The notes: a model not told the origin generated them from the letters alone. Shown: positions 1 through 10,399, counted from the first letter of the stretch. The stretch: 52,957 nt of DNA from Cryobacterium glucosi (GCF_004402235.1 NZ_SOFS01000046.1:384-53340), one strand, 5' to 3'. Translations and numbers: made by a program.

Positions 1-17
1 CAACACCAGAAATACAC

Positions 18-46
18 AAAATGGCCACCTAACGGGTGGCCATTTT
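18..46 (+). terminator. Rho-independent-like terminator of an upstream gene
   Basis: A perfect 12-bp inverted repeat (18-29 with 35-46) surrounds a 5-base loop and ends in TTTT. It sits between an unseen upstream gene and the start at 107, so it probably ends the preceding transcription unit. Confidence 0.75.
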
Positions 47-106
47 GCGTTAAGCCGTAGGCTTGACGAGTCTGCCTTCGAGGCAACCAATTACACAGGA
101 GACACA

Positions 107-2287
107 GTGAGCCCTTCAGGAACTAACGGTAATGACGCACGCGACGGCGGACGCCCGCCCGGGGCTCGCGGCAACAACGGCTCCGGCGGCTATCAGGGCC
201 GCTCCGATCGCCCTCAGCGCGACGGTGAGCGTCCTCCCTATAAGGGCAACTCCGACCGTCCCCAGCGTGACGGCGAACGTCCCCCTTACCGTGGCACCAA
301 CGACCGTTCGCAGGGTGGCGAACGTGCACCGTACCGCGGAAACAATGACCGTCCCCAGGGCGACCGCCCCCAGTACGGCGACCGTCCCGCCTATCGCGGC
401 AACACCGACCGCCCGCAGAGCGGCGAGCGTGCCCCGTACCGCGGGAACAGCGAGCGCCCCCAGGGCGATCGTCCCCAGTACCGTGCAAACAGCGACCGTC
501 CGCAGCGCGACGGCGATCGTCCTCCGTACCGCGGCAACAACGAGCGTCCGCAGAGTGGCGAGCGTGCCCCTTACCGTGGCAATTCCGATCGTCCGCAGCG
601 TGATGGTGAGCGTCCCCCCTACCGCGGGAACTCCGACCGTCCCCAGGGCGACCGTGCTCCGTACCGTGGCAACTCCGATCGTCCGCAGTCCGGTGAGCGC
701 GCGCCCTACCGCGGCAACACTGAGCGCCCGCAGCGTGATGGTGAGCGTCCTCCGTACCGCGGTAATTCCGAGCGTCCGCAGTCGGGCGAGCGTGCCCCGT
801 ACCGCGGTAATTCCGAGCGCCCCCAGGGCGACCGTGCTCCGTACCGTGGCAACTCCGAGCGTCCGCAGTCCGGTGAGCGCGCGCCCTACCGCGGCAACAC
901 TGAGCGCCCGCAGCGTGATGGTGAGCGTCCTCCGTACCGCGGCAACTCCGATCGTCCGCAGTCGGGCGAGCGCGCCCCGTACCGTGGCAACTCCGACCGT
1001 CCGCAGGGCGGCGCCGAGCGCAAGCCCTGGTCGAAAGACGCGCCCCGCACCGACCGCCCGCAGCGCGACGGCGAACGTCCCGCGTACCGCGGCAACTCCG
1101 ATCGTCCCCAGACCGGCGAGCGCAAGCCGTGGTCGAAGGACGCACCGCGCACCGAGCGTCCGCAGTCGGGCGGCGACCGCAAGCCCTGGGCGAACGCGAC
1201 CCAGCGCGGCGGTTCGGCCACCCGCGCCGGAGCACCGCGCGGCGACGCCGGCAAGAAGCTCTGGACCCGCGACGGCGCCCCCGCCCGCGGCGACCGCGAT
1301 GCCCGCGCCGTCGAAGAGGAAATGACCGAAGAGCAGCGGATGCAGCGCGAGCTGCGTTCGGTGCGCCCGCGCCACGACGACCCCGAGCTCCCCGACGACA
1401 TCTCGTCTGCCGACCTCGACCGGATCGCACGGAATGAACTCAAGACCCTGACCAAGGACAACGCCGAGGCCGTCGGCGCCCACCTCGCCATGGCCGCCCG
1501 GGTCATCGACGAAGACCCCGAGCTCGCCCACCGTCACGTGATGAGCGCCGCCCGCCGTGCCGGCCGCATCGCGGTCGTGCGGGAGAGCCTCGCGATCACC
1601 GCGTACGCCACGGGCGACTTCGCCCTTGCTCTGCGCGAACTGCGCACCTACCGCCGCATCTCCGGGTCCAACTCGCAGCTGCCGCTCATGGTCGACAGCG
1701 AACGCGGCGTCGGTCGCCCGGACCGCGCCCTCGAGCTCGGCCGTTCCGTCGACCGCTCCACCCTGCCCGCCGGCGTCCAGGTCGCCCTGGCGATCGCGAT
1801 GTCCGGTGCCCGTCTCGACCTCGGGGAGACCGAGGCCGCCCTGGCCGAGCTCGACATCCCGCAGCTCGACCCGAAGACCGCGTTCTCCTACAGTGCCGAG
1901 CTGTTCTCCGCCTACGCCGAGGTGCTCGAGGAACTCGGCCGCACCGACGAGGCCGCGCAGTGGAATGAGCGCGCCGACCGCGCGGATGCCGCCCAGGCAT
2001 CCGCCGCTGACATCGACGAGACCATCGAGATTCTCGAGATCGACGAAGAGGACACCGACGACGAGTACTTCGACGTCGACGATGCGAGCGACGACGACGA
2101 CGAAGACGGTGACGAGCCCGAAACCGACGAGCCCGCCGCCGAAATCGACGAGGTCGAAGAGCTCGATGAGATCGACGAGATCGACGTCGCCGACGAGACC
2201 ATCGACGTGGTGCTGCCGGACTCCGAAGGGGACCCGGCGACGGGAACCGACGAGGAGTCCGATGCTCAGGCGCCGACGCATGAGTGA
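107..2287 (+). CDS. TPR-type protein with long Arg/Pro/Gly-rich repeat N-terminus and acidic tail (Rv1691-like)
   Basis: GTG start with AGGAGA four bases upstream; 726 aa. Residues about 30-370 consist of a reiterated 11-16-residue unit of the type RPQ-(R)DGER-PPYRGNS, basic and certainly disordered. Residues about 405-620 form a helical, TPR-like domain (alternating Ala/Leu-rich helices) which is the part conserved in actinobacteria. The last ~90 residues are strongly acidic Asp/Glu runs. It overlaps the next gene by 8 bp. By position it corresponds to M. tuberculosis Rv1691, a TPR protein of unknown function. The opposite charge of the two ends suggests intra- or intermolecular contacts or RNA/ribosome association; this is inference only. 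Long reverse-strand open frames across the repeat are by-products of its composition. Confidence 0.85.
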   Translation: MSPSGTNGNDARDGGRPPGARGNNGSGGYQGRSDRPQRDGERPPYKGNSDRPQRDGERPPYRGTNDRSQGGERAPYRGNNDRPQGDRPQYGDRPAYRGNTDRPQSGERAPYRGNSERPQGDRPQYRANSDRPQRDGDRPPYRGNNERPQSGERAPYRGNSDRPQRDGERPPYRGNSDRPQGDRAPYRGNSDRPQSGERAPYRGNTERPQRDGERPPYRGNSERPQSGERAPYRGNSERPQGDRAPYRGNSERPQSGERAPYRGNTERPQRDGERPPYRGNSDRPQSGERAPYRGNSDRPQGGAERKPWSKDAPRTDRPQRDGERPAYRGNSDRPQTGERKPWSKDAPRTERPQSGGDRKPWANATQRGGSATRAGAPRGDAGKKLWTRDGAPARGDRDARAVEEEMTEEQRMQRELRSVRPRHDDPELPDDISSADLDRIARNELKTLTKDNAEAVGAHLAMAARVIDEDPELAHRHVMSAARRAGRIAVVRESLAITAYATGDFALALRELRTYRRISGSNSQLPLMVDSERGVGRPDRALELGRSVDRSTLPAGVQVALAIAMSGARLDLGETEAALAELDIPQLDPKTAFSYSAELFSAYAEVLEELGRTDEAAQWNERADRADAAQASAADIDETIEILEIDEEDTDDEYFDVDDASDDDDEDGDEPETDEPAAEIDEVEELDEIDEIDVADETIDVVLPDSEGDPATGTDEESDAQAPTHE
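641..1000 (+). repeat. 180-bp tandem duplication inside the coding repeat
   Basis: Bases 641-820 and 821-1000 are near-identical over the first ~120 bp, with one visible difference, and differ at a few further sites after that. This is a recent in-frame duplication of 60 codons within the larger array of repeats (about 200-1170). Confidence 0.85.
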
Positions 2288-3293
2288 AACGACGACGCCG
2301 CTCACCGGCGTCGACGTGGTGCTCGCTGACCTCGACGGAGTCGTGTACCAGGGACCGCACGCGATCCCGTTCGCGATCGAGAGCCTGAACAAGGCCGCGG
2401 AGACCGTGCGGGTCGGCTACCTCACCAACAACGCCTCCCGCACCGACCAGACCGTCGCCGACCACCTCACCGAGCTCGGGCTGCACGCCCGCGCCGAGGA
2501 CATCGTCACCTCGCCGCAGGCCGCCGTCCGGCTGCTCGCCCAGGAGGTGCCCGCCGGCGCGCGCATCCTCGTCATCGGGGGAGCCGGCCTTGTGAAGGAG
2601 GTCGAGAAGGGTGGATTCGAGATCACCCGCTCCGCCGACGACCACCCCGCAGCCGTGATCCAGGGCTTCACGCCCGAACTCGGCTGGAAGGACCTCGCCG
2701 AGGCGGCTTTCGCCCTGCACCCGAACGAAGACGGCATCGAGATCCCTTGGGTCGCGACGAACACCGACTGGACGATCCCCGTCGCCCGCGGCATCGCGCC
2801 CGGCAACGGCACTCTCGTCGCCGCCGTGCACAGCGCCGTCGGCCGTCTCCCGATCGTGGCAGGCAAGCCGGAGGTCGCGATCTTCGACGAAGCCATGACC
2901 CGCTTCCAGGCGAAGCACGCGCTCTTCATCGGCGACCGGCTCGACACCGACATCCTCGGCGCAAACCGGGCGGGCATTCCCGCGGTGCTCGTGCTGACCG
3001 GCATCGACAAGGCCAAGCAGGCCCTCGCCGCCGCAGAGAAGGAGCGCCCCCGCTTCATCCTCGACGACCTGCGCCAGCTCCACGAGCCCTACCCGGAGAC
3101 CGTGTTTTCCAAGGACCGCGTCACTGCGACCGTCGCAGGCGCGAGCGTGCGCATCACTGGTGCCGACGTCGAGATCGTCGCGGAGGGCGACGGCGGGATT
3201 AACCTGCTCCGCGCCGCGTGCGCCGTGATCTGGGCGTCCGGCCGGCCCGTCTATGGGCTGAATGTTCCGGAGCGACTGTATCTCAGACGGTAA
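2280..3293 (+). CDS. HAD-IIA family phosphatase (Rv1692-like)
   Basis: ATG at 2280, overlapping the upstream stop by 8 bp; 337 aa. The HAD motif I DLDGVVYQG lies near residue 13, motif II TNNAS near residue 51 and the motif III/IV region GDRLDTDILGANRAG near residue 221, giving a complete HAD-IIA core with the usual cap between motifs II and III. The last ~65 residues form a separate small domain, as in the mycobacterial homologue. The orthologue in the same gene order, Rv1692, has been described as a glycerol-3-phosphate phosphatase, so dephosphorylation of a small phospho-alcohol in the cytoplasm is the likely role. Substrate assignment is by synteny, not by visible specificity residues. 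Confidence 0.85.
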   Translation: MSETTTPLTGVDVVLADLDGVVYQGPHAIPFAIESLNKAAETVRVGYLTNNASRTDQTVADHLTELGLHARAEDIVTSPQAAVRLLAQEVPAGARILVIGGAGLVKEVEKGGFEITRSADDHPAAVIQGFTPELGWKDLAEAAFALHPNEDGIEIPWVATNTDWTIPVARGIAPGNGTLVAAVHSAVGRLPIVAGKPEVAIFDEAMTRFQAKHALFIGDRLDTDILGANRAGIPAVLVLTGIDKAKQALAAAEKERPRFILDDLRQLHEPYPETVFSKDRVTATVAGASVRITGADVEIVAEGDGGINLLRAACAVIWASGRPVYGLNVPERLYLRR

Positions 3294-3303
3294 CGTGGAG
3301 AGG

Positions 3304-3492
3304 GTGCAGCAGAACCCAGCGGACATCCCCCCGGGCGTCAGCCCCGAAAATGTGACCATGGCGGACGAACTCCTGTCCCGGCTCGGAGACATCGGCGACC
3401 TGCCCCTCGAAGACCGCGCGGCGGCATACGCGCAGTTGCACGACGAGCTGCGCACGCACCTCGAGGGCGGCGACAGTGCACCCCGGCCCTGA
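3304..3492 (+). CDS. small conserved protein between HAD phosphatase and tlyA
   Basis: 62 aa if started at GTG 3304. TAACGT (3291-3296) lies 7 bases before that GTG, the spacing expected of a -10 box for a leaderless message, and GGAG is also just upstream. An upstream ATG at 3262 overlaps the HAD gene and is less likely. The protein is acidic and helical with no membrane segment. It ends inside the start of tlyA. M. tuberculosis carries a similarly short gene (Rv1693) at this place. Function unknown. Confidence 0.6.
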   Translation: MQQNPADIPPGVSPENVTMADELLSRLGDIGDLPLEDRAAAYAQLHDELRTHLEGGDSAPRP

Positions 3493-4351
3493 GGCGAACG
3501 CGGATGCCGGGGCGGACTCCGGGTCCGAGGCTGAGCTTGTTCCTGAGCGGATGCCCGACCAGCGCCTCGACACGGCCCTCGCCGACCGCGGGCTCGTGCG
3601 TTCGCGCACGGTAGCGGCGCAGGTGATCGCCGGAGGCCTCGTGACGGTCGACGGCCAGCCCGTCGTCAAGGCGTCCACCAAGGTGCGCGCCGACCAGGTG
3701 CTCGTCGTTGCCCCGACCGACCACTACGTCAGCCGCGGCGCCCACAAACTCATCGCGGCGCTCGATGCGTTCGACATCCCCGTCGCGGGCCGGACCGTGC
3801 TCGACGCGGGCGCCTCGACGGGCGGCTTCAGCCAGGTGCTCCTCGAACGCGGCGCCGCACAGGTGCTCGCCGTCGACGTCGGCCACGGCCAGCTCGCCCC
3901 CGAACTCGCCCTCGAACCGCGCCTCGCGGCCGTCGAGGGGTTCAACCTGCGCTACGCGACGCCGGAAACGCTCGCCGCGGCATCCGGTGTCGACACCCGC
4001 CCCGACCTCGTCGTCGGCGACCTGTCGTTCATCTCACTCCCGACCGTGCTGCCTGCCCTCGTGGCGACGGCAGCGGAGGGCGCCGATTTCGTGCTGCTGA
4101 TCAAGCCGCAGTTCGAGGTCGGCAAGGAGAGCATCCGCGAGGGCGTCGTGCACCGGCCGGCCCTGCGCGCCGACGCGATCGCCGGCGTGCTCTGGGCGGG
4201 CTGGGACCTCGGCCTCCGCACAAACGGCCTGATCGCATCCCCGATCGTCGGCGCCGCGGGCAATCGGGAGTATCTGTGCTGGATGAGCGCGCGGGTGGGC
4301 AGCAATCCGACAGAATGGATCGACCGCACAACGGCACTGGTGGGAGCGTGA
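3476..4351 (+). CDS. tlyA: TlyA family rRNA 2'-O-methyltransferase
   Basis: GTG start at 3476 with GAGGG upstream; 291 aa. An alternative ATG at 3551 would remove a 25-residue tail of no obvious function. An S4 RNA-binding domain (from QRLDTALADRGL, residues ~29-85) is followed by an FtsJ/RrmJ-like methyltransferase fold with the SAM-binding stretch LDAGASTGGFSQ near residue 106 and the later catalytic region GDLSFISL and LLIKPQFE. TlyA methylates 16S and 23S rRNA riboses, and its loss causes capreomycin resistance in mycobacteria. The gene is in the same operon order as in M. tuberculosis. Confidence 0.93.
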   Translation: MHPGPEANADAGADSGSEAELVPERMPDQRLDTALADRGLVRSRTVAAQVIAGGLVTVDGQPVVKASTKVRADQVLVVAPTDHYVSRGAHKLIAALDAFDIPVAGRTVLDAGASTGGFSQVLLERGAAQVLAVDVGHGQLAPELALEPRLAAVEGFNLRYATPETLAAASGVDTRPDLVVGDLSFISLPTVLPALVATAAEGADFVLLIKPQFEVGKESIREGVVHRPALRADAIAGVLWAGWDLGLRTNGLIASPIVGAAGNREYLCWMSARVGSNPTEWIDRTTALVGA

Positions 4352-4355
4352 CGAG

Positions 4356-5276
4356 ATGACTGCATCACCCCGGCACATCCTTGTCGTCGCGCACACCGGG
4401 CGCACGGACTCGCTCCGGGCTGCTGTGACCGTCTGCCAGCAGCTCCTCGCCTCTGACGCGACCCCCGTGCTCGCGCCGACCGAACTCACGGACATCCTCG
4501 CCGCCTGCCCCGAGCTCGACGGCCGTCTCGCCATCCTCGGCGAAACCGTGCAGGCGACCGAGCTCGAGCTCGTCATCGTCCTCGGCGGCGACGGCACCAT
4601 CCTGCGCGCCGCCGAGGTCGTGCGCGGCTGCTCGGCGCCCCTGCTCGGCATCAACCTCGGTCACGTCGGCTTCCTCGCCGAGAGCGAACGCGACGACCTC
4701 GGCGAAGCCGTGCGCCGCGCCCTCCTCCGCGACTACCTCGTCGAAGAGCGCATGGCCCTCGCCGTGCGGGTCAAACTCGGCGACGAGGTCATCTACGAAA
4801 CCTGGGCCCTCAACGAGGCGACGGTCGAAAAGGCGAGCCGTGAGCGGATGCTCGAAGTCGTCGTCGAGGTCGACGGCCGGCCGCTCTCCTCCTTCGGCTG
4901 CGACGGCATCGTGATGTCCACCCCGACCGGATCGACCGCGTACGCCTTCTCGGCGGGCGGCCCGATCGTCTGGCCGAGCCTCGACGCGCTCCTGCTCGTC
5001 CCGCTCAGCGCCCACGCGCTCTTCTCCCGCCCGCTCGTCGTCGGGCCGGACTCGTCGCTCGCCGTCGAGGTGCTCGCGCACTACGGCGGAGCCGCGGTGC
5101 TCTGCGCCGACGGCCGCCGGGTGCACGACCTGCCCGCCGGATCCCGCGTGATCGTGCGCCGCTCCCCGGTGCCGGTGCGCCTCGCCCGCCTGCACTCCGG
5201 CCCGTTCACCGACCGCCTGGTGAACAAGTTCAACCTGCCCGTCACGGGCTGGCGCGGACCGGTCGGACGTGAGTGA
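4356..5276 (+). CDS. nadK: NAD kinase
   Basis: 306 aa, 4 bp after tlyA. It has the diagnostic GGDGTIL motif (residues ~73-79), LGINLGHVGFL after it, the NE motif (ALNEATVEK) and the glycine-rich TPTGSTAYAFSAGGP segment, all in order. It phosphorylates NAD to NADP in the cytosol with ATP or polyphosphate. Length is normal for actinobacteria. It is also called ppnK in this gene cluster. Confidence 0.95.
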   Translation: MTASPRHILVVAHTGRTDSLRAAVTVCQQLLASDATPVLAPTELTDILAACPELDGRLAILGETVQATELELVIVLGGDGTILRAAEVVRGCSAPLLGINLGHVGFLAESERDDLGEAVRRALLRDYLVEERMALAVRVKLGDEVIYETWALNEATVEKASRERMLEVVVEVDGRPLSSFGCDGIVMSTPTGSTAYAFSAGGPIVWPSLDALLLVPLSAHALFSRPLVVGPDSSLAVEVLAHYGGAAVLCADGRRVHDLPAGSRVIVRRSPVPVRLARLHSGPFTDRLVNKFNLPVTGWRGPVGRE

Positions 5277-5369
5277 GCGCCGCGTGAGTGAGCCCCGCGT
5301 GGATGAGCCCTGCGCGCCTCGCGCGAGTGAGCCGCGCGTGACCAGGCCCGTCGCGGGGGAGGCCCGCTC
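5277..5369 (+). repeat. short reiterated GTGAGTGAGCC-like stretch
   Basis: The 93-bp gap between nadK and recN contains several degenerate copies of a GCGYGTGAGTGAGCC-type unit (from about 5267 to 5340). It is not in frame with recN. A slippage-generated spacer is the simplest reading. Confidence 0.5.
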
Positions 5370-7082
5370 GTGATCGAAGAACTCGTCATCCGCGACCTCG
5401 GCGTGATCAAGGAAGCCACCCTCCCGCTCGGCCCCGGTTTCACCGCCGTCACGGGCGAGACCGGCGCGGGCAAGACCATGGTCGTCACCGCGCTCGGCCT
5501 GCTGCTCGGCGCCCGCGCAGACCCCGGCCTCGTGCGCCACGGCGCGCAGCAGACCTGGGTCGAGGGCCGCTGGCAGGTCGACGCCGACGGCACCGTCGCC
5601 GGCCGCGTGCGCGACGCCGGGGGAGACCTCGACGGCCCGGACCTCATCCTCAGCCGTTCGGTTTCGGCCGAGGGCCGCAGCCGCGCCATCGTCGGCGGCC
5701 GCAGCGCCCCCGCGAGCGTGCTCGGCGACCTCGGCGGCGACCTCGTCGTCGTGCACGGGCAGTCCGACCAGGTCCGACTCCGCTCCGCCGGCGCCCAGCG
5801 CGCCGCCCTCGACCGCTTCGCCGGCCCCGAACTCGGCCCGGTGCTCACCGACTTCGAGACCCACTACCACCGCTGGCAGGACGACCGCGCCGAACTCGCC
5901 CGCCTTGTCACCGAACAGGACGAGCGCACGAGCGAGGCCGCCGACCTCCGCGCCGCCATCGACGAGATCGAGGCGATCGCCCCGCAGGCGGCCGAAGACG
6001 ACGACCTCGCCGCCCGCGCCGAACGGCTCGGCAACCTCGAGGAGCTCCGGCTCGCCGCCGCCCAGTCCCGTGAACTCCTCTCCGCGGAAGAGAACCCCGA
6101 CGGGCTTCCGGATGCCGTCACCCTGCTCGACGCCGCGCGCCGGCAACTCGAACGCGCCGGCGACCACGACCCTGCCCTGTCCGAGCTCGCCCAGAGCCTC
6201 GCCAATGCCGGCTTCCTCGTGGCGGATGTCGCCGCGCAGCTCTCGAGCTACCTCGCCGGCCTCGACGCCGACGGCGCCCGCGAGCTCGAGATCGTGCAGG
6301 AGCGACGGGCCGTGCTGACCGGCCTGGCCCGCAAGTACGCCGGCGGCCTCGACGAGGCGATCGCCTTCCTCGACACCGGCAGCGCCCGCCTGCTCGAACT
6401 CGACGGGGACACCGACCGGATCGAGCAGCTCCGCGTCGACACCGAAGCCGAGCTGCTCGTCGTCGAGGCTCTCGCGGACCGGCTCACCGGCATCCGCACC
6501 ACGGCGGCCGCAGCCCTCGGCACCGCCGTCACGGCCGAGCTCAGTGCCCTCGCGATGCCCGACGCCGCCCTCGTCGTCGAGGTCGACAGCGGAGGAGAGC
6601 TCACCGCGCACGGCCGCGACCAGGTCGGCATCCTCCTGCGCCCGCACGCGGGAGCCGAACCGCGCACCCTCGCCCGCGGCGCGTCCGGCGGCGAACTGTC
6701 CCGGGTGATGCTCGCCATCGAAGTCGTGATCAACGCGACAGACCCGGTTCCGACCTTCGTCTTCGACGAGGTCGACGCCGGCGTCGGCGGCGCGGCCGCG
6801 ATCGAGATCGGCAGAAGGCTCGCCCGGCTTGCCGAAACCGCCCAGGTCATCGTGGTGACCCATCTCGCCCAGGTCGCGGCCTTCGCGGGCAACCACCTGA
6901 GCGTCGTCAAGGACAGCGACGGTTCCGTCACAGAGTCGAGTGTTCGCCAGCTGACCGGCGACGATCGCGCCGCCGAAATGGCCCGGCTGTTGTCCGGCCT
7001 GCCCGACTCCGTGAGCGGCCTCGAACACGCCCGCGAACTGATGAACCTCGCGAGTGCTGGCGGATCCACGAAGATCCGATGA
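5370..7082 (+). CDS. recN: DNA repair protein RecN
   Basis: GTG start preceded by GGGGGAGG; 570 aa, normal for the family. Walker A GETGAGKT near residue 29; ABC signature [11 protein letters not shown] near residue 435; Walker [13 protein letters not shown] near residue 465; H-loop [11 protein letters not shown]. Between the two ATPase halves lies a helical coiled-coil region. RecN is an SMC-like ATPase that acts at double-strand breaks. Its stop overlaps the pyrG start by 4 bp (ATGA). Confidence 0.95.
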   Translation: MIEELVIRDLGVIKEATLPLGPGFTAVTGETGAGKTMVVTALGLLLGARADPGLVRHGAQQTWVEGRWQVDADGTVAGRVRDAGGDLDGPDLILSRSVSAEGRSRAIVGGRSAPASVLGDLGGDLVVVHGQSDQVRLRSAGAQRAALDRFAGPELGPVLTDFETHYHRWQDDRAELARLVTEQDERTSEAADLRAAIDEIEAIAPQAAEDDDLAARAERLGNLEELRLAAAQSRELLSAEENPDGLPDAVTLLDAARRQLERAGDHDPALSELAQSLANAGFLVADVAAQLSSYLAGLDADGARELEIVQERRAVLTGLARKYAGGLDEAIAFLDTGSARLLELDGDTDRIEQLRVDTEAELLVVEALADRLTGIRTTAAAALGTAVTAELSALAMPDAALVVEVDSGGELTAHGRDQVGILLRPHAGAEPRTLARGASGGELSRVMLAIEVVINATDPVPTFVFDEVDAGVGGAAAIEIGRRLARLAETAQVIVVTHLAQVAAFAGNHLSVVKDSDGSVTESSVRQLTGDDRAAEMARLLSGLPDSVSGLEHARELMNLASAGGSTKIR

Positions 7083-8839
7083 TAGAGTCGAAGCCCGTGG
7101 TGGAAAATAGAAACGCGGACAATTCAGACGGCACGACCAAGCACATCTTTGTGACTGGTGGTGTCGTTTCTTCATTAGGCAAGGGCCTGACGGCGGCAAG
7201 CCTCGGCAATCTCCTGACGGCCAGCGGCTTACGCGTGGTCATGCAGAAGCTCGACCCCTACCTCAACGTGGACCCGGGAACGATGAACCCGTTCCAGCAC
7301 GGCGAGGTCTTCGTCACGGACGACGGCGCGGAGACCGACCTCGACATCGGTCACTACGAGCGGTTCCTCGACATCAACCTCAACCAGGCCGCGAACGTCA
7401 CCACCGGCCAGGTCTATTCGCAGGTGATCGCGAAGGAACGCCGCGGCGAGTACCTCGGCGACACCGTGCAGGTCATCCCGCACATCACCGACGAGATCAA
7501 GCGCCGGATGCGCCTCCAGGCCGACGACGCGCTGCGCCCCGACGTGATCATCTCCGAGATCGGCGGCACCGTCGGCGACATCGAGTCGCAGCCGTTCCTC
7601 GAGGCCGCCCGCCAGGTGCGCCACGAGCTCGGCCGCCAGAACGTGTTCTTCGTGCACGTCTCCCTCGTGCCCTTCCTCGGCGCGGCCGGCGAGCAGAAGA
7701 CCAAGCCCACCCAGCACTCCGTCGCCGCGCTCCGCTCGATCGGTATCCAGCCCGACGCGCTCGTGCTGCGCAGCGACCGTCCCGTCTCCGACGCCAACAA
7801 GCGGAAGATCGCGCTGATGTGCGACGTCGACGAAGACGCCGTGGTCAACTGCGTCGACGTGCCCAGCATCTACGAGATCCCCGCCGTGCTGCACGAGCAG
7901 GGCCTCGACAAATACATCACCGACCACCTCGGCCTGCCCGTCACGAGCGTCGACTGGACCGGCTGGCAGAAGGTGCTCGACGCCGTGCGCGAACCCAAGC
8001 ACGAGGTCACGATCGGCCTCGTCGGCAAGTACATCGACCTGCCCGACGCCTACCTCTCCGTCACCGAGGCCCTCCGCGCCGGCGGCTTCGCCCACAAGAC
8101 CAAGGTCCACGTCCGCTGGATCGCCTCAGACGAGTGCGAGACCGAGGAAGGCGCCACCCGCCTGCTCGGCGACCTCGACGGGATCTGCGTTCCCGGCGGC
8201 TTCGGCGTGCGCGGCATCGAGGGCAAGCTCGGGGCTCTCCGCTTCGCCCGCGAGAACGGCATCCCGGTGCTCGGTCTCTGCCTCGGCCTGCAGTGCATGG
8301 TCATCGAATACGCCCGCAACAAGGCCGGCCTCACCGGGGCGTCCTCCTCCGAGTTCGACCCGGACACCGAGTTCCCCGTGATCGCGACCATGGAAGAGCA
8401 GGTCGAGATCATCGCCGGCGGCGACCTCGGCGGCACCATGCGCCTCGGCCTCTACCCGGCCGACCTCGCGGCGGGCTCCCTCGTCGCCGAGCTCTACGGG
8501 GCCCCCTCGGCTTCCGAACGCCACCGTCACCGCTACGAGGTCAACAACGCGTTCCGCGAACAGATCGCGGATGCCGGCATGTGGTTCTCCGGGACCTCTC
8601 CCGACGGCCACCTGGTCGAGTACGTCGAGCTGCCGCGTGCAGAGCACCCGTTCTACGTCGGGACCCAGGCCCACCCGGAGCTCCGCTCGCGCCCGAGCCA
8701 CGCGCATCCGCTCTTCCGCGGCCTGATCGGCGCCGCACTCGACCGCCAGCAGGCCAGCCGCCTGTTCGAGGTCAACGAGGGCAACGACACGGGCGACGAG
8801 ACCGTCGACGTCGCTGCGGTCGTCGGCGCCGAGGCCTGA
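7079..8839 (+). CDS. pyrG: CTP synthase
   Basis: 586 aa. The N-terminal synthase domain begins [15 protein letters not shown], the ATP/UTP-binding signature of the family. The C-terminal class I glutamine amidotransferase domain has GLCLGLQ with the nucleophile Cys at about residue 401 and a His/Glu pair towards the end (THPE-type, here QAHPEL). It makes CTP from UTP using glutamine. The ATG at 7079 overlaps recN. The 15 or so residues before the conserved start and the Val/Ala-rich C-terminal tail are variable extensions. Confidence 0.96.
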   Translation: MIESKPVVENRNADNSDGTTKHIFVTGGVVSSLGKGLTAASLGNLLTASGLRVVMQKLDPYLNVDPGTMNPFQHGEVFVTDDGAETDLDIGHYERFLDINLNQAANVTTGQVYSQVIAKERRGEYLGDTVQVIPHITDEIKRRMRLQADDALRPDVIISEIGGTVGDIESQPFLEAARQVRHELGRQNVFFVHVSLVPFLGAAGEQKTKPTQHSVAALRSIGIQPDALVLRSDRPVSDANKRKIALMCDVDEDAVVNCVDVPSIYEIPAVLHEQGLDKYITDHLGLPVTSVDWTGWQKVLDAVREPKHEVTIGLVGKYIDLPDAYLSVTEALRAGGFAHKTKVHVRWIASDECETEEGATRLLGDLDGICVPGGFGVRGIEGKLGALRFARENGIPVLGLCLGLQCMVIEYARNKAGLTGASSSEFDPDTEFPVIATMEEQVEIIAGGDLGGTMRLGLYPADLAAGSLVAELYGAPSASERHRHRYEVNNAFREQIADAGMWFSGTSPDGHLVEYVELPRAEHPFYVGTQAHPELRSRPSHAHPLFRGLIGAALDRQQASRLFEVNEGNDTGDETVDVAAVVGAEA

Positions 8840-8842
8840 GCC

Positions 8843-9481
8843 GTGACTGAGCTCCTCGAGGACGAGGTCGCCTCCGCGGCGGTCTCCGAGTCCGATGTGG
8901 TCTTCGCCGGCCACGTCTGGGACATCCGCAAGGACACCTTCCGCTACGGCGACTCCGACATCGTGCGCGACTACGTCGACCACACCGGTGCCGTCGCCGT
9001 CTTCGCCCTCGACGAGGACGACCGGGTGCTGCTGATCAAGCAGTACCGGCACCCCGTCGGCATGCGCGAGTGGGAACTGCCCGCCGGCCTCCTCGACGAG
9101 GCCAACGAGCATCCGGTCGAGGCGGCCAAGCGCGAACTGGGCGAGGAAACCGACTACGTCGCCGCCGAGTGGCACGTTCTGAGCGAGTTCTACACGTCAC
9201 CGGGCGGCAGCAACGAGGCCTTGCGCGTCTACCTGGCCCGCGGCCTCACCGCCGCGCCCGAGGTCTTCAACCGCACCGAAGAGGAAGCCGACATGGAGAT
9301 CCGCTGGGTCCCCTTCGCCGACTGCCTCGACGCCGTGCTCGCACGCCGGGTGCAGAACCCCGCGCTCGTGATCTCGGTGCTCGCCGCGTTCGCCGCGAAG
9401 GAACGCAACTGGAGCACCCTCGGCGCCGCAGACCTGCCCTGGCCGCGGCACCCGAACAATTGGAATCACACCGGCCGATGA
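8843..9481 (+). CDS. Nudix hydrolase, ADP-ribose pyrophosphatase type
   Basis: 212 aa, GTG start 3 bp after pyrG. The Nudix helix reads E-x7-RELGEETDY: the REUxEE core is intact, but the Gly normally near its end is Asp and the upstream Gly is displaced by one residue. The preceding [12 protein letters not shown] and the following YTSPGGSNE are typical of ADP-ribose pyrophosphatases. The gene takes the place of Rv1700 in M. tuberculosis. It probably hydrolyses ADP-ribose or related nucleoside diphosphates. The exact substrate cannot be read from the sequence. Confidence 0.88.
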   Translation: MTELLEDEVASAAVSESDVVFAGHVWDIRKDTFRYGDSDIVRDYVDHTGAVAVFALDEDDRVLLIKQYRHPVGMREWELPAGLLDEANEHPVEAAKRELGEETDYVAAEWHVLSEFYTSPGGSNEALRVYLARGLTAAPEVFNRTEEEADMEIRWVPFADCLDAVLARRVQNPALVISVLAAFAAKERNWSTLGAADLPWPRHPNNWNHTGR

Positions 9482-10383
9482 CGGTCGCGGCGGCGGTCGA
9501 AGCGTTCCTGCGGCACGTCGCGATCGAGCGCGGGCTCAGCGCGAACACCGTCGCCGCCTATCGGCGCGACCTCGTGGTCTACGCCGGCTGGCTCGAGGCC
9601 GAGGGCCTCACCGAACCCGGTCAGGTCACGGCGCTGCACGTCTCCGCGTTCGTGCGGCACCTCGCGACCCGATCCGAGTCGCCGCTCACGGCCGCGTCGA
9701 TCGCGCGGATGCTGTCGACCGTGCGCGGGCTGCACCGGTTCCTGCTCGAGGAATCCCTCGTCGACGCGGACGTCGCCCACGACGTGAAACCGCCGAAGCT
9801 CGCGACCCGGCTGCCGAAGGCCATCAGCATCGAGCAGGTGGCCCTGCTGCTCGCGGCGACCGACGGCGAGGACGTTCACCAGCTGCGCGACAAGGCGCTC
9901 CTCGAATTGCTCTACGCGACCGGCGCGCGCATCTCCGAGGCCGTCGACCTCAACGTCGACGACGTGCTCGACCTCGACGTCGTACGGCTCACCGGCAAGG
10001 GCGACAAGCAACGCCTGGTTCCGGTCGGCAGCTTCGCCCGTGCGGCCGTTGAGGCCTACCTGGTGCGGGGGAGGCCCCTGCTCTCTGCACGCGGCCCTGC
10101 GACCCCCGCGCTCTTCCTCGGGCTGCGCGGCCGGCGCCTCGGCCGCCAGAACGCCTGGCTCCTGATCCGCGCCGCCGCCGAGCGCGCCGGCCTCGAGGGC
10201 CACGTCTCGCCGCACACGCTCCGGCACTCCTTCGCGACGCACCTCCTCGCCGGCGGCGCCGACGTGCGCGTCGTGCAGGAACTCCTCGGCCACTCCTCCG
10301 TCGCGACGACCCAGCTGTACACCCTCGTCACGGCGGACACCCTCCGCGACATGTACACCACGGCACACCCGCGCGCCCGCTGA
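9478..10383 (+). CDS. xerD: tyrosine recombinase XerD
   Basis: ATG at 9478 overlaps the Nudix stop by 4 bp; 301 aa, normal for XerD. The SAM-like N-terminal DNA-binding domain is followed by the catalytic domain with R151 (GARISEA), H246-x-x-R249 (HTLRHSF), H272 (LGHSSV) and nucleophile Y281 (TTQLYT). The full catalytic set is present. With XerC it resolves chromosome dimers at dif. This gene belongs to the conserved block and is unrelated to the degenerate recombinases at 21-23 kb. Confidence 0.93.
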   Translation: MTVAAAVEAFLRHVAIERGLSANTVAAYRRDLVVYAGWLEAEGLTEPGQVTALHVSAFVRHLATRSESPLTAASIARMLSTVRGLHRFLLEESLVDADVAHDVKPPKLATRLPKAISIEQVALLLAATDGEDVHQLRDKALLELLYATGARISEAVDLNVDDVLDLDVVRLTGKGDKQRLVPVGSFARAAVEAYLVRGRPLLSARGPATPALFLGLRGRRLGRQNAWLLIRAAAERAGLEGHVSPHTLRHSFATHLLAGGADVRVVQELLGHSSVATTQLYTLVTADTLRDMYTTAHPRAR

Positions 10384-10399
10384 GCCCGCTGAATCCGGG

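Noticed and set aside
200..1170. Repeats as a possible CRISPR or minisatellite
   Set aside because: Units are contiguous, in frame, translate into a regular peptide and have no unique spacers.
116..2392. 758-aa open frame on the minus strand opposite the repeat protein
   Set aside because: It mirrors the Arg/Pro repeats of the plus-strand gene, has no ribosome-binding site or recognisable domain, and the plus-strand gene has synteny support.
5269..5370. N-terminal extension of RecN through the GTGAGTGAG repeats
   Set aside because: None of the GTG or ATG codons in the repeat is in the recN frame, and GGGGGAGG supports the GTG at 5370.
4365..7199. 944-aa minus-strand open frame across nadK, recN and pyrG start
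   Set aside because: Three well-conserved plus-strand genes occupy the same DNA; long antisense frames are expected at this GC content.
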